Source: Pseudomonas berkeleyensis
Lineage (GTDB): Bacteria > Pseudomonadota > Gammaproteobacteria > Pseudomonadales > Pseudomonadaceae
Assembly (NCBI RefSeq): GCF_014109765.1
Contig: NZ_CP059139.1
Span: 3,600,001 to 3,664,000, forward strand
DNA length: 64,000 nucleotides
Reading direction: 5' to 3'
Shown here: one piece after another, positions 46,076 to 55,967 of the stretch
Layout: the number at the start of each line of letters is the position of its first letter
How positions within the stretch are numbered: position 1 is the first letter of the stretch
Position numbers and translations under genes: made by a program
Notes under the pieces: generated by a model
Databases searched by the model: none
What the model saw: only the letters and a program-made list of their open reading frames with translations
Told to the model about the DNA's origin: nothing

Positions 46076-47014
46076 TCAGGCCAGAGCTGCACGAGCAGCG
46101 GCGAAAGCGTCGGGGGTATCCAGATTATGGGTATTGATGCCTTTGACGCAGCGCTTGTTCAGACCGCTCAGTACCTTGCCTGGGCCGCACTCGACCAGGT
46201 CGGTCACGCCCTGCTCGGACAGACGCACCATCGACTCGACCCAACGCACCGGGCTGTACAGCTGCGCCAGCAAGTCGGCCTTGAGAGTGTTCAGATCCGA
46301 TACCACTGCGGCACTGACGTTCTGTACCAGCGGAATCTGTGGCGCTTGCCAGTTCAAGGCCTCGACCGACTCGGCGAAACGCTCGGCGGCCGGCTTCATC
46401 AGCGCACAGTGCGACGGCACGCTGACCGGCAGTGCCATGGCGCGCTTGGCACCACGCGCCTTGCAGGCCTCGATGGCGCGCTCGACGGCAGCAGCGCTAC
46501 CTGCGATCACCACCTGACCCGGCGCATTGAAGTTCACTGCGCTGACCACATCGCCCTGCGCCGCTTCGGCGCAAGCGGCCAGCACATCGGCATCTTCCAG
46601 ACCAAGGATGGCAGCCATACCACCCTGCCCGGCCGGTACGGCCTGCTGCATCAACTGACCACGACGCTCCACCAGCTTCACGGCATCGACCAAGCCAATG
46701 CTGCCAGCAGCCACCAGAGCGGAGTATTCACCCAGGCTATGACCGGCGACGAATGCCGGCTTGGCGCCGCCCTCGGCCTGCCACAGGCGCCACAAGGCGA
46801 TGGAAGCGGTGAGAATGGCCGGCTGAGTCTTGTCGGTCTGGTTCAGTTGCTCTTCCGGCCCTTGCTGGGTCAATGCCCAGAGGTCATAGCCGAGCGCTTC
46901 AGAGGCCTCGCCGAACGTATCGAGCACCAGCTTCTGCTGGGCACCGTGATCGGCGAGCATGGCCAGGGCTTGCGAACCCTGACCGGGGAAGACGAATGCG
47001 AGGGATGCAGACAT
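46076..47014 (-). CDS. fabD: malonyl-CoA:ACP transacylase
   Basis: A 312-residue transacylase that moves malonyl from CoA to ACP. Ser93 in AGHSLGEYSAL, the GQGSQ motif near the N-terminus and His in PVSVPSHCALM form the active site. The start ATG at 47014 gives MSASLAFVFPGQGSQ; the open frame extends 30 codons upstream into the gap after plsX and is not used. Confidence 0.97.
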   Translation of the reverse strand: MSASLAFVFPGQGSQALAMLADHGAQQKLVLDTFGEASEALGYDLWALTQQGPEEQLNQTDKTQPAILTASIALWRLWQAEGGAKPAFVAGHSLGEYSALVAAGSIGLVDAVKLVERRGQLMQQAVPAGQGGMAAILGLEDADVLAACAEAAQGDVVSAVNFNAPGQVVIAGSAAAVERAIEACKARGAKRAMALPVSVPSHCALMKPAAERFAESVEALNWQAPQIPLVQNVSAAVVSDLNTLKADLLAQLYSPVRWVESMVRLSEQGVTDLVECGPGKVLSGLNKRCVKGINTHNLDTPDAFAAARAALA

Positions 47015-47143
47015 GAAAAAGTCCCTTGAGTCGAAAAAACCACACCAGAACGAATCCGGCGCAGAAAACTGACAGTTGGATGGCAAGCCGCGTGTCGCGG
47101 TCACATTCCAGGCGATGTGTCCTGGCCAACGAAGGCGACGAGT

Positions 47144-48154
47144 CTACAACAACAAGTCTTCAAGTCGACCATGCAGTCGCTGCGGCAAATTTTCCTGCAC
47201 TTCGCGCAACGCACAACGGATGGCGCTTTGAAAGCTCTCCTGCCCAGCCGCGCCGTGGCTCTTGACGACAATGCCCTGCAGACCGAGAAAGCTCGCGCCA
47301 TTGTGTCTTGCCGGCGCCAGATCAGCCTTGAGTCGCCGCAACAACGGCATCGCCAAGGCGCCTACCGCCTGAGCGAAGAAACCCTCGTTGAACAGCGTCT
47401 CGACCCGCCCGGTAATCATCCGCGCCAGGCCTTCGCTGGATTTGAGCAGGATGTTGCCGACAAAGCCGTCGCACACCACTACATCGGCCTCACCGCGATA
47501 CACCCCATCGCCCTCTATATAGCCAATGAAGTTCAGCCCACGAGCCTGCTGCAGCAGACTGGCCGCCAACTTCACTTGCTGATTGCCCTTGATGTCTTCG
47601 GTACCGACATTGAGCAAAGCGACTCGTGGTCGAGACACGCCCAGCGTCTCGGCCGCCACGGCGCCCATGATGGCGAACTGGTAGAGGTGCTCGGCACTGC
47701 AGTCGACGTTGGCACCCAGATCCAGCAAGTAGCAGTGGCCACGCTCGGTGGGAATCGGGCTGACCATGGCGGGCCGGTCGATACCCGGCAGCGTCTTCAG
47801 CACATAGCGCGACAACGCCATCAGCGCACCGGTATTGCCGGCACTGACGCAGGCATGCGCCTGGCGCTGACGCACCATCTCCAGCGCCACACGCATCGAG
47901 GCATCGGGCTTGCCACGCAAGGCCTGGGCCGGACGCTCGTCCATGGCGATCACTTCGCTGGCGTGATGAACCTGCAGGCGAGCGCGATCGACGCCAGAAT
48001 GGCGAGCGAGCTGTTCTTCGATAAGGGGGGCTTGGCCGACAAGGGCCAGATGTAGCGAGGGGAATTCGGCCAGCGCAGCAATGCAGGCCGGAACAATGCA
48101 GCGGGGACCGAAGTCCCCACCCATTGCATCAATCGCGATGATCGAGGCGGACAA
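47144..48154 (-). CDS. plsX: phosphate acyltransferase PlsX
   Basis: A 336-residue peripheral membrane enzyme that makes acyl-phosphate from acyl-ACP for phospholipid synthesis. It starts with the conserved [13 protein letters not shown] and has the [12 protein letters not shown] block. The start codon appears to be TTG (48152-48154), an expression-limiting choice, just after the rpmF stop. A 129-bp gap separates it from fabD. Confidence 0.95.
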   Translation of the reverse strand: MSASIIAIDAMGGDFGPRCIVPACIAALAEFPSLHLALVGQAPLIEEQLARHSGVDRARLQVHHASEVIAMDERPAQALRGKPDASMRVALEMVRQRQAHACVSAGNTGALMALSRYVLKTLPGIDRPAMVSPIPTERGHCYLLDLGANVDCSAEHLYQFAIMGAVAAETLGVSRPRVALLNVGTEDIKGNQQVKLAASLLQQARGLNFIGYIEGDGVYRGEADVVVCDGFVGNILLKSSEGLARMITGRVETLFNEGFFAQAVGALAMPLLRRLKADLAPARHNGASFLGLQGIVVKSHGAAGQESFQSAIRCALREVQENLPQRLHGRLEDLLL

Positions 48155-48157
48155 GGA

Positions 48158-48340
48158 TTACTCGTCAGCGCCCTTGTCGATCACTTTGCGACCGCGGTAC
48201 ACACCTTCCGGAGAAACGTGGTGGCGCAGGTGAACTTCACCGGTGCTCTTCTCTACGGACAGGGTGCTGGCCTCGAGAGCGTCGTGCGAACGACGCATGT
48301 CGCGGGCGGAACGGGATTTTTTGTTCTGCTGAACAGCCAT
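48158..48340 (-). CDS. rpmF: 50S ribosomal protein L32
   Basis: A 60-residue basic ribosomal protein ([19 protein letters not shown]). The zinc-binding cysteines of many L32 proteins are absent, as in other pseudomonads. It sits between yceD and plsX, the usual rpmF position, 13 bp after yceD. Confidence 0.97.
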   Translation of the reverse strand: MAVQQNKKSRSARDMRRSHDALEASTLSVEKSTGEVHLRHHVSPEGVYRGRKVIDKGADE

Positions 48341-48353
48341 AACTCATTAACTC

Positions 48354-48881
48354 CTAAACGTTTGGGTCACGCTTTAACTGCGCCAATACACTGAACGGGT
48401 TGGACCGCGATACCTCGTCCTCGCCTGGCTCGGGCTCATCGAGACCGTCCGGCTGCTGGCAATCACCTGGGGCATGAGCAGGAACGATCGGCAGTGCGAG
48501 AAGTAACTCTTCCTCGACCAGACCGAGCAGCTCCAGCGGCTCCTCGCCCACTTCCAGCACGTCGTAGCCCTTCGGCAAGGACTGAGTGTTCGCTCCAACC
48601 CGAACCACTGCGTATTCACATTCGCTGCGGATGGGTAGCGCGACCAGCTCCAGACAACGCTGGCAGACCATTTTGACCTCAACCTCGAGCTCACTGCGGA
48701 TAACCACAGTTTTCTGCTCATCACGGGCGAAATGAAACTTCGCCTGCACCACGCCAGCCGTATCGGCAAGCGGGTCGCAGAGACGCTGCAGGCTGGCCAG
48801 TTCGAGCTGCCCTTCAAGGGTAGCTTCGCGGTCGGCGAGCTTGCGCGGATCAACGTGAGGTGGAATCGGCCCATTCAACAT
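48354..48881 (-). CDS. yceD: YceD family protein (DUF177)
   Basis: A 175-residue protein of the YceD/DUF177 family, associated with 23S rRNA accumulation and always next to rpmF. It has the conserved paired cysteines MVCQRCLE (about residues 71-78) and an acidic C-terminal part (DGLDEPEPGEDEVSRSNPF). First gene of the yceD-rpmF-plsX-fabD-fabG unit; a consensus promoter ends only about ten bases before its ATG, leaving an almost leaderless mRNA. Confidence 0.9.
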   Translation of the reverse strand: MLNGPIPPHVDPRKLADREATLEGQLELASLQRLCDPLADTAGVVQAKFHFARDEQKTVVIRSELEVEVKMVCQRCLELVALPIRSECEYAVVRVGANTQSLPKGYDVLEVGEEPLELLGLVEEELLLALPIVPAHAPGDCQQPDGLDEPEPGEDEVSRSNPFSVLAQLKRDPNV

Positions 48882-48890
48882 AGGCGCAGC

Positions 48891-48919
48891 ATTCTAGGGA
48901 TGCACCCTGCCTCTGTCAA
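48891..48919 (-). promoter_or_regulatory. strong promoter of the yceD-rpmF-plsX-fab operon
   Basis: On the minus strand: TTGACA (48914-48919), 17-bp spacer, TAGAAT (48891-48896). The predicted transcription start is near 48884, three bases before the yceD ATG. Confidence 0.78.
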
Positions 48920-48995
48920 AGGAAATTCAGCCTGTCACCACAGGGGCGAGGTCAGTAGAATTTGCCGCCCCTCTATATAAAAGAAGGAAGAGACC

Positions 48996-49577
48996 GTGCC
49001 TGCACTGCTGCTCGCCTCCAGCTCACCCTATCGCCGCGAACTGCTCGACCGCCTGCAACTGCCCTTCACCTGGCAATCACCGAGCATCGACGAGACCCGC
49101 CGCGAAGATGAAACTGCCATCGACCTGGTCAAACGCCTGGCCGAGGAGAAGGCGCGCGCACTGGCCGAGCGATACAACGACCACCTGATCATCGGTTCGG
49201 ACCAGGTCGCCGTACTCGGCGACGGGCAGATTCTCGGCAAGCCCCACGACCTGGAGCGCGCCCAGAAGCAGCTGCGCGCCGCCAGCGGCAGCAGCGTGAC
49301 TTTTCTCACAGGCCTGGCACTGCTAAACAGCCAGAGCGGTCGCTGCCAGGTCGATTGCGTGCCCTTTACCGTGCACTTCCGCTCGCTCAGCGACACACAG
49401 ATACTGCGCTACCTGCAACGTGAACAGCCATTCGACTGCGCCGGCAGCTTCAAATCCGAAGGACTGGGCATCAGCCTGTTTCGCAGCACCGAAGGCGAAG
49501 ATGCCAGCAGCCTGATCGGCCTGCCTCTCATTCGCCTGGTGGACATGCTGATCAACGAAGGAATAGAAGTGCCGTAG
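48996..49577 (+). CDS. yceF: Maf-like nucleotide pyrophosphatase YceF
   Basis: A 193-residue Maf-superfamily enzyme. The N-terminal ASSSPYRRELLDRL and the late SFKSEGLGISLF..GEDASSLIGLPLIRL pattern match the YceF subgroup (7-methyl-GTP pyrophosphatase) rather than dTTP/UTP-type Maf. GTG start at 48996 with AAGGAAG upstream. The last sense codon and the stop (CCG TAG) lie inside an inverted-repeat element. Divergent from yceD. Confidence 0.88.
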   Translation: MPALLLASSSPYRRELLDRLQLPFTWQSPSIDETRREDETAIDLVKRLAEEKARALAERYNDHLIIGSDQVAVLGDGQILGKPHDLERAQKQLRAASGSSVTFLTGLALLNSQSGRCQVDCVPFTVHFRSLSDTQILRYLQREQPFDCAGSFKSEGLGISLFRSTEGEDASSLIGLPLIRLVDMLINEGIEVP

Positions 49578-49627
49578 GGCGGGTGCAACCCACCAATCTC
49601 GGTCGACGGGCTTCACCCGCCCTACGG
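49572..49627. repeat. 56-bp inverted repeat (CCGTAGGGCGGGTG type)
   Basis: CCGTAGGGCGGGTG (49572-49585) is exactly inverted as CACCCGCCCTACGG (49614-49627), with 28 bases between. It lies between the convergent yceF and sppA genes and provides the yceF stop codon. The GTAGGG motif links it loosely to the GTAGGGTGCGC repeats elsewhere. Confidence 0.75.
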
Positions 49628-49636
49628 GGCCACGCC

Positions 49637-50617
49637 CTAACGCAGCGCCGGCCCCTGGAAGCCCATCCACAGTGCAATACGATCCGCGACACTGGTTCCC
49701 AGGCGCTTGGCGAAACGATCGAACGGCGTATCACGCACAGTGAAGTCGACCAACTCTTTCTCACCAATCACTTCGCGTGCGACATAGCTGGCACTACCCA
49801 GCGCATCGACCAACCCCAACTGCAGCGCCTGCTCACCCGACCAGACCAACCCGGAGAACAGTTCGGGATGCTCGTCCGCCTTCAGCCGCTCACCACGCCC
49901 CTTCTTCACACTGTCGATGAACTGACGATGCGTGGTATCGAGAACGGTCTTCCAGAAACGGGTCTCTTCTTCCTTTTGCGGCTGGAAGGGATCGAGAAAC
50001 GCCTTGTGCTCACCCGAGGTGTAGACGCGACGCTCGACACCGAGCTTTTCCATCGTCTCGACAAAACCGAAACTGGCCGCAGTCACACCAATGGAGCCAA
50101 CCAGACTGGCCTTGTCGGCATAGATCTCGTCCGCCGCACTGGCAATGTAATAGGCGCCCGAAGCCCCCAGATCGGAGATCACCGCATACACCTTGGTTTG
50201 CGGGTACTCACCACGCAGACGGCGGATCTCGTCATAGATGTAGCCGGACTGCACCGGACTGCCGCCCGGACTATTGATGCGCAGGATCACACCCTTGGTG
50301 CCAGTATCCTCGAAGGCGGCACGCAGACTACCGACCACCTTGTCCGCACTGGCCTCCTCGCGATCGGCGATCATCCCGCGAATCTCGATCAATGCCGTAT
50401 GCCCTTCGCTCGTCGAGGTCTTTTTCAGATCGAGGATCGGCAGGAACAGCACCAATGCGCCAAACAGATAGATGAAAGTCAGGAACTTGAAGAAGATCCC
50501 CCAGCGCCGCGAACGTCGCTGCTCCTGCACACTGGACAATAAGGCCTTTTCCAGCAGCTTCCAGCTCTTGGCATCCTCGCCCTGGGAGGAGGCCGATGAC
50601 TTCCACTCATCCGACAT
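49637..50617 (-). CDS. sppA: S49 signal peptide peptidase SppA, 36K type
   Basis: A 326-residue inner-membrane peptidase with one N-terminal membrane helix (about 45-65). The nucleophile Ser is in SDLGASGAYYIASAAD and the general-base Lys in TSGEHKAFLDPF, the Ser-Lys dyad of the short SppA type. It digests cleaved signal peptides in the membrane. Overlaps the HAD phosphatase gene by eleven bases. Confidence 0.9.
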   Translation of the reverse strand: MSDEWKSSASSQGEDAKSWKLLEKALLSSVQEQRRSRRWGIFFKFLTFIYLFGALVLFLPILDLKKTSTSEGHTALIEIRGMIADREEASADKVVGSLRAAFEDTGTKGVILRINSPGGSPVQSGYIYDEIRRLRGEYPQTKVYAVISDLGASGAYYIASAADEIYADKASLVGSIGVTAASFGFVETMEKLGVERRVYTSGEHKAFLDPFQPQKEEETRFWKTVLDTTHRQFIDSVKKGRGERLKADEHPELFSGLVWSGEQALQLGLVDALGSASYVAREVIGEKELVDFTVRDTPFDRFAKRLGTSVADRIALWMGFQGPALR

Positions 50618-51302
50618 GTTCGCTCACCTTTGCTTCGCGCCGTAGCGGATAACTCTCCAGCCACGTACGCAGTTCATTGAATTGCTCGATAGCCAGGCGC
50701 GGCCCACACTCACGCAGCACCGACAGCGGCTGAGCACCGTACCCGACAGCAACGCTATCGACACCCGCATTACGCGCCATCAACAGATCGAAAGTCGAAT
50801 CCCCAACCATCAGCGCACGCTCAGGAGACACGCCGCAGTGCGCCAGAATCTCGTGCAGCATGCGCGGATCGGGCTTGCCGGCAGTCTCGTCCGCACAGCG
50901 CGTGACATCGAAATAGTCCAGCCACCCTTTATCCGCCAGCACACGATGCAGACCATTGCGCCCTTTGCCCGTCGCCACCGCCAAGTGATAACCCTGCTCA
51001 CGAAATGCTTCGAGCGACTCCTTCACACCCTCGAACAACGGCGAGGGTTCACGCTCCAGCAGCAGGTATTGCTCACTGTAGGCGCGACGGATGACTTCGA
51101 GTCGAGCCGGCTCATGGAGTTCCGGATAGAGGGTCTGGATGGCATGCCCCAACTCCAAGCCGATAATGCCGCGCACCTCGGCGTCACTACAGCGCACCAG
51201 GCCAACCACGTCAGCGGCACGATGCATGGCCTCGACAATACGGCCGATGGAATCCACCAAGGTGCCGTCCCAATCGAAGATCAGCAGCCGATAGTCAGGC
51301 AC
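50607..51302 (-). CDS. HAD-superfamily hydrolase, phosphoglycolate-phosphatase-like
   Basis: A 231-residue HAD phosphatase, subfamily IA. Motif [10 protein letters not shown] (Asp10, Asp12), motif II ATGKGR, motif [11 protein letters not shown] and motif [13 protein letters not shown] are all present. Substrate not determinable. Start is GTG; the gene overlaps rluC by eight bases and sppA by eleven, so rluC-HAD-sppA is one operon. Confidence 0.88.
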   Translation of the reverse strand: MPDYRLLIFDWDGTLVDSIGRIVEAMHRAADVVGLVRCSDAEVRGIIGLELGHAIQTLYPELHEPARLEVIRRAYSEQYLLLEREPSPLFEGVKESLEAFREQGYHLAVATGKGRNGLHRVLADKGWLDYFDVTRCADETAGKPDPRMLHEILAHCGVSPERALMVGDSTFDLLMARNAGVDSVAVGYGAQPLSVLRECGPRLAIEQFNELRTWLESYPLRREAKVSEHVG

Positions 51303-52248
51303 TCAGGCGCTCCAGGGTTTTCGCCCACATCTCATCCACAGGTGCCTCAAGCTTCAACACACCGCCATCAGGCAATGGCACATGCAACTCGTAGGCATGC
51401 AGGAACAGGCGCTTGCCGCCCAAGTCGCGGATTTCACGAGTGAAATCGTCATCTCCATACTTGGAGTCGCCCGCAATGGAGTGCCCAGCATGCTTGGCAT
51501 GCACACGAATCTGGTGGGTACGCCCAGTCACCGGCTTGGCTTCGACCAAGGTGGCGAACTCACCGAAACGGCGCAGCACACGAAACAGCGTCAACGCCTC
51601 CTTGCCCTCGCTATCGACCTCGACCATGCGCTCGCCAGAACGCAGATTGCTCTTCTGCAATGGCGCATTGATCTGCTTCTTGGCGGTTGCCCAATGGCCA
51701 CGTACCAAGGCCATGTAGCGCTTGTCGACACCGTCGCCACGCAACTGTTCATGTAGATGGCGCAGCATGCTGCGTTTCTTGGCAATCATCAGCAGGCCCG
51801 AGGTATCGCGATCCAGCCGATGTACCAGTTCCAGATCCTTGGCATCGGGACGCAACTGGCGGAACGCCTCGATCACCCCGTAATTCAGGCCGCTACCACC
51901 ATGCACGGCAATACCGGCCGGCTTGTTCAGCACGATCAGTGCCTTGTCCTCATAGACAATGGCCGCTTCGAGGCGCTCGAGCAGCCCCTGCGCCAGCGGC
52001 TCAGGCTCATCGCGCTCAGCCAGACGCAGCGGCGGCACACGCACGATGTCACCGGCCTGGAGTTTGTATTCGGGCTTGATCCGCCCCTTGTTCACACGCA
52101 CCTCTCCCTTGCGCAAGATGCGGTAAATCAAGGTCTTGGGCACACCTTTGAGCTGTGTCCTGAGGAAGTTGTCGATGCGTTGGCCGGCGAGTTCCGGTGC
52201 AACCTCGATCAGCTGAACGCCGGAGGTTGGAGAGGCAGGAGTAGTCAT
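51295..52248 (-). CDS. rluC: 23S rRNA pseudouridine synthase RluC
   Basis: A 317-residue pseudouridine synthase that modifies U955, 2504 and 2580 of 23S rRNA (E. coli numbering). An N-terminal S4 domain ([26 protein letters not shown] in pieces) precedes the catalytic core, with [11 protein letters not shown] carrying the catalytic Asp. ATG at 52248 is used; the frame is open further upstream into the AT-rich rne promoter region. Divergent from rne, as in E. coli. Confidence 0.93.
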   Translation of the reverse strand: MTTPASPTSGVQLIEVAPELAGQRIDNFLRTQLKGVPKTLIYRILRKGEVRVNKGRIKPEYKLQAGDIVRVPPLRLAERDEPEPLAQGLLERLEAAIVYEDKALIVLNKPAGIAVHGGSGLNYGVIEAFRQLRPDAKDLELVHRLDRDTSGLLMIAKKRSMLRHLHEQLRGDGVDKRYMALVRGHWATAKKQINAPLQKSNLRSGERMVEVDSEGKEALTLFRVLRRFGEFATLVEAKPVTGRTHQIRVHAKHAGHSIAGDSKYGDDDFTREIRDLGGKRLFLHAYELHVPLPDGGVLKLEAPVDEMWAKTLERLSA

Positions 52249-52276
52249 CGCGCAATCATAACAATTTTTTATGGAA

Positions 52277-52305
52277 TTGAAGCACTTAATCATTACTGAT
52301 ATAGT
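52277..52305 (+). promoter_or_regulatory. promoter of rne
   Basis: TTGAAG (52277-52282), 17-bp spacer, TATAGT (52300-52305), in a short AT-rich island between rluC and rne. The start is predicted near 52312, giving a leader of about 518 nt. Confidence 0.75.
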
Positions 52306-52311
52306 CGCGAA

Positions 52312-52829
52312 CGCCGCCAAAAGCGGCCTGGCCTGCGGATGATCGCCAACCTTGCCATCCCCTGCCCGCGCAAACCATTCAGGACGTGAGGCCGTCCGAC
52401 GGATTCTTCAGAGTTAGAAAGGCCGCGAAGTGGCCACGAAGAGTTCGGAAATAACGCCTTGAGTATGATGCGCGACTCGCCCTGACAAGGCGGTCGCGGT
52501 AAATGACAACCGCTGCGGAATCCGCGCGCGGCACCCGATTTTCAGCGATACGTGTAGGGTGGAGATGTACAACTGTCGGCCTGCGTAGCCCTGGCTTGAT
52601 CAAAGACGCCTCATCTCGTCCGCGACCTTCAGTTGATTCCTCTTCCTGACTGAGTGCTTTCTGTCACCACAGCAAGCAGGAGACGTCCGTCGCGACCGCC
52701 ACCTCTGATGACTGGCCGTCGCTCGACAGTGGAACGATTTACGACCGTTTCTGACGCGCCTGACACCGACCCTGAGAGTCGTGTGTGCCTAACGTGGCTT
52801 CCGGTAGCCCCGGAATCCATTGGTACCAC
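52312..52829 (+). other. long 5' untranslated leader of rne
   Basis: About 518 nt without a convincing frame between the predicted rne start site and the ATG. It includes a GTGTAGGGTGGAG sequence at about 52553-52565 and several inverted repeats. In E. coli the rne leader (361 nt) folds into a structure that RNase E itself cleaves for autoregulation; an analogous role is likely but the sequence is not conserved by eye. Confidence 0.6.
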
Positions 52830-55800
52830 ATGAAAAGAATGCTAATTAACGCAACTCAGCCCGAAGAGTTGCGTGTTGCCTTGGTAGATGGCCAAAAACT
52901 CTACGATCTGGATATCGAGTCCGGCGCCCGCGAACAGAAGAAGGCCAACATCTACAAAGGCCGCATCACTCGCGTCGAACCCAGCCTCGAAGCCGCCTTC
53001 GTCGACTTCGGCTCCGAACGTCACGGCTTCCTCCCCCTCAAAGAAATCTCCCGCGAATACTTCTCCAAGTCTCCTGAAGGCGGCCGCGTCAACATCAAGG
53101 ACGTGCTCAAGGAAGGCCAGGAAGTCATCGTCCAGGTCGAGAAAGAAGAACGCGGCAACAAGGGCGCAGCCCTGACCACCTTCATCAGCCTCGCAGGTCG
53201 TTACCTGGTACTGATGCCGAACAACCCACGTGCCGGTGGCATCTCCCGCCGCATCGAAGGCGAAGAGCGCAACGAACTGCGCGAAGCACTGAACGGCCTC
53301 AACGCGCCGGCCGACATGGGCCTGATCGTGCGTACCGCCGGCCTCGGTCGCTCCAGCGAAGAAATGCAGTGGGATCTCGACTACCTGCTGCAACTGTGGA
53401 GCGCCATCAAGGAAGCCTCCACCAGCCGCCCTGCCCCGTTCCTGATCTATCAGGAATCCAACGTCATCATCCGCGCCATCCGCGACTACCTGCGCCAGGA
53501 CATCGGCGAAGTCCTGGTCGACAGCGTCGAAGCCCAGGAAGAGGCCCTGAGCTTCATCCAGCAGGTGATGCCGCAGTACGCCAGCAAGATCAAGCTGTAC
53601 GAAGACAGCGTGCCGCTGTTCAACCGTTTCCAGATCGAAAGCCAGATCGAAACCGCCTTCCAGCGTGAAGTGAAGCTGCCGTCCGGCGGTTCCATCGTCA
53701 TCGACCCGACCGAAGCCCTGGTTTCCATCGACATCAACTCGGCGCGCGCCACCAAAGGCAGCGACATCGAGGAAACCGCACTGCAGACCAACCTGGAAGC
53801 GGCTGAAGAAATCGCCCGCCAACTGCGCCTGCGCGACATCGGCGGCCTGATCGTCATCGACTTCATCGACATGACCCCGGCCAAGAACCAGCGTGCCGTC
53901 GAAGAGAAGGTGCGTGAAGCCCTGGAAGCCGACCGCGCCCGCGTTCAGGTCGGCCGCATCTCGCGCTTCGGCCTGCTGGAAATGTCCCGTCAGCGCCTGC
54001 GTCCGTCCCTGGGTGAAACCAGCGGCATCGTCTGCCCGCGTTGCAACGGCCAAGGCATCATCCGTGACGTCGAATCCCTGTCGCTGGCCATCCTGCGCCT
54101 GATCGAAGAAGAAGCGCTGAAAGATCGCACCGCCGAAGTCCGCGCCCAGGTACCGATCCCGGTCGCCGCCTTCCTGCTCAACGAGAAGCGCAACTCGATC
54201 ACCAAGATCGAACTGCGCACCCGTGCGCGCATCGTGATCCTGCCGAACGATCACCTGGAAACGCCGCATTTCGAAGTGCAGCGTCTGCGTGACGACAGCC
54301 CGGAAGCACTGAGCGGCCAGACCAGCTACGAAATCGCCGCCACTGCGGAAACCGAAGAGGCCACTGCTCACCCGGCCGCCGCCACGCGCACCCTGGTTCG
54401 CCAGGAGGCCGCAATCAAGGCCGCGCCGCGCAGCAGCGCTCCGGTCGCAGCCGAGCCGCAAGCGCCACTGGCCCCGACCAAGGCGCCTGAGCCGAGCCTG
54501 TTCAAAGGCCTGGTGAAGTCGCTGGTCAGCCTGTTCGCCGGCAAAGAAGAAGCCAAGCCAGCAGTCGTCGAGAAGAAGAGCAACGAGCGTCCGCCGCGTG
54601 AAGAACGCCGCAACGGTCGTCAGCAGAGCCGTAATCGCGGCGGTCGTCGCGACGAAGAGCGCAAGCCGCGCGAAGAACGTGCTCCGCGTGAAGAGCGTCA
54701 GGCCCGCGAACCGCGCGAAGAGCGCCAACCTCGTGAAGAGCGTGCTCCGCGTGAAGAACGCGCCCCACGCGAGCCGCGTGAAGGCCAGGAGAACCGCCGC
54801 GAGCGCAAGCCGCGCGAAGAGCGTGCACCGCGTGAAGAACGCGTACGTGAACTGCGCGAGCCGCTGGATGGCGGTAACGAGCAACGCGAAGAGCGTGCCG
54901 AGCGTCAGCCCCGTGGCGAGCGCCAAGAGCGTCAACGTCCGCCGCGCGAAGAGCGCCAGCCACGTACCGAGCAGGCCGAGGCGCTGCAGGACGAAGCACT
55001 GCCGAACGAAGAGCAACTGCAAGATGACGAGCAGGAAAGCAATGATGGCGAGCGTCCACGCCGTCGCTCCCGTGGCCAGCGTCGCCGCAGCAACCGTCGT
55101 GAGCGTCAGCGTGATGCCGACGGTAACCTGATCGAAAACGCCGAAGCCGATGAAGGCGAAAGCCAGGTCGCAGCCGCCGCTACCGTTGCTGCCGCCGCAG
55201 TCGTCGCCGAAAGCGTCGAGAGCAGCGCCAACGTCGCTAGCGAAGAAGCCCCTGCCGCCACCGAGCCTACCCCGGTCGAAGTGCCCGTGACTCAGGTCGT
55301 TGAGCAAGCAGCAGTTGCCCAGGAGCAAGAGCCTGCTGCAAGTGAAACCAGCGAAACCGTCGCAGCCGCGGAAGTCGTCGAGGCTGCCGAGCAACCTGCC
55401 GCTGTTGTCGAGACCGAAGTTGCACCGGTCGCACCGGCACCGGCACAGGTCGACGTCCCAGAGCCCGTCGCTCAGCCCGAAGTCGCTGCCCAGGTAGAGA
55501 TCGAGCTTGCCGCGCCGGAACAGGCTCCAGTTGTAACCGAAGCGCCCGTCGAAGCCGCACCCGCCGCTCCGATCGCCGGCGGTCGCGCCCCCAACGACCC
55601 GCGTGAAGTGCGTCGCCGCAAGCGTGAAGCCGAGCGTCTGGCCCGCGAAGCCGCCGAAGCAGCTGTCGCTACACCGGTGGTAGCCGAGGCAGCCCCTGCT
55701 GTCGTGGAAAGCGCCCCAGTGGAAGCAGAAGCCGCCGTGGGCGAGGCCACTCCAGCAGCCGAAGCCAGCGCTGAAGTCGCGCCTGCCAGCAGCGAGCAGA

Positions 55801-55880
55801 CTGCAAGCGAAGTGGTCGAGCAGCCGCAGCAGGAAGAAGAAGCAAGCCGCGAGAAGGAAGAGGTCAAACCTCAGGTTTGA
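52830..55880 (+). CDS. rne: ribonuclease E
   Basis: A 1016-residue endoribonuclease, organiser of the RNA degradosome. Catalytic half: S1 domain (about 37-120), 5'-sensor, DNase-I-like region with the metal Asp in [14 protein letters not shown] and the second in VIDFIDMTP, and Zn-link cysteines 402 and 405 (VCPRCNGQG). The C-terminal half (about 530-1016) is disordered: a basic Arg-rich repeat tract ([13 protein letters not shown] type) then an acidic Ala/Val/Glu/Pro-rich tail ending in EEVKPQV. ATG at 52830 gives [18 protein letters not shown], the conserved start. A bidirectional terminator follows. Confidence 0.97.
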   Translation: MKRMLINATQPEELRVALVDGQKLYDLDIESGAREQKKANIYKGRITRVEPSLEAAFVDFGSERHGFLPLKEISREYFSKSPEGGRVNIKDVLKEGQEVIVQVEKEERGNKGAALTTFISLAGRYLVLMPNNPRAGGISRRIEGEERNELREALNGLNAPADMGLIVRTAGLGRSSEEMQWDLDYLLQLWSAIKEASTSRPAPFLIYQESNVIIRAIRDYLRQDIGEVLVDSVEAQEEALSFIQQVMPQYASKIKLYEDSVPLFNRFQIESQIETAFQREVKLPSGGSIVIDPTEALVSIDINSARATKGSDIEETALQTNLEAAEEIARQLRLRDIGGLIVIDFIDMTPAKNQRAVEEKVREALEADRARVQVGRISRFGLLEMSRQRLRPSLGETSGIVCPRCNGQGIIRDVESLSLAILRLIEEEALKDRTAEVRAQVPIPVAAFLLNEKRNSITKIELRTRARIVILPNDHLETPHFEVQRLRDDSPEALSGQTSYEIAATAETEEATAHPAAATRTLVRQEAAIKAAPRSSAPVAAEPQAPLAPTKAPEPSLFKGLVKSLVSLFAGKEEAKPAVVEKKSNERPPREERRNGRQQSRNRGGRRDEERKPREERAPREERQAREPREERQPREERAPREERAPREPREGQENRRERKPREERAPREERVRELREPLDGGNEQREERAERQPRGERQERQRPPREERQPRTEQAEALQDEALPNEEQLQDDEQESNDGERPRRRSRGQRRRSNRRERQRDADGNLIENAEADEGESQVAAAATVAAAAVVAESVESSANVASEEAPAATEPTPVEVPVTQVVEQAAVAQEQEPAASETSETVAAAEVVEAAEQPAAVVETEVAPVAPAPAQVDVPEPVAQPEVAAQVEIELAAPEQAPVVTEAPVEAAPAAPIAGGRAPNDPREVRRRKREAERLAREAAEAAVATPVVAEAAPAVVESAPVEAEAAVGEATPAAEASAEVAPASSEQTASEVVEQPQQEEEASREKEEVKPQV

Positions 55881-55897
55881 TCCTTCAGCGACGATGA

Positions 55898-55927
55898 AAA
55901 AGGGGGATGCCATGGCATCCCCCTTTT
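55898..55927. terminator. perfect bidirectional terminator, rne/murB
   Basis: A 30-nt perfect palindrome centred on CCATGG: AAAAGGGGGATGCC and its complement, ending in TTTT on both strands. It lies 18 bp after rne and 41 bp after murB, two convergent genes. Confidence 0.92.
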
Positions 55928-55967
55928 CATTTCTGCAGCAGCGAACGCCTACAACGAGCGTAACCCC

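Noticed and set aside
54590..54980. Short DNA repeats that might look like a CRISPR array
   Set aside because: Repeats are in frame within rne, encode Arg/Glu-rich protein, and lack spacers of uniform length.
52842..55913. Open frame of about 1020 codons on the strand opposite rne
   Set aside because: It mirrors rne codon structure (GC-rich third positions and few stops on the complement); low-complexity Phe/Leu/Ala-rich product with no family features.
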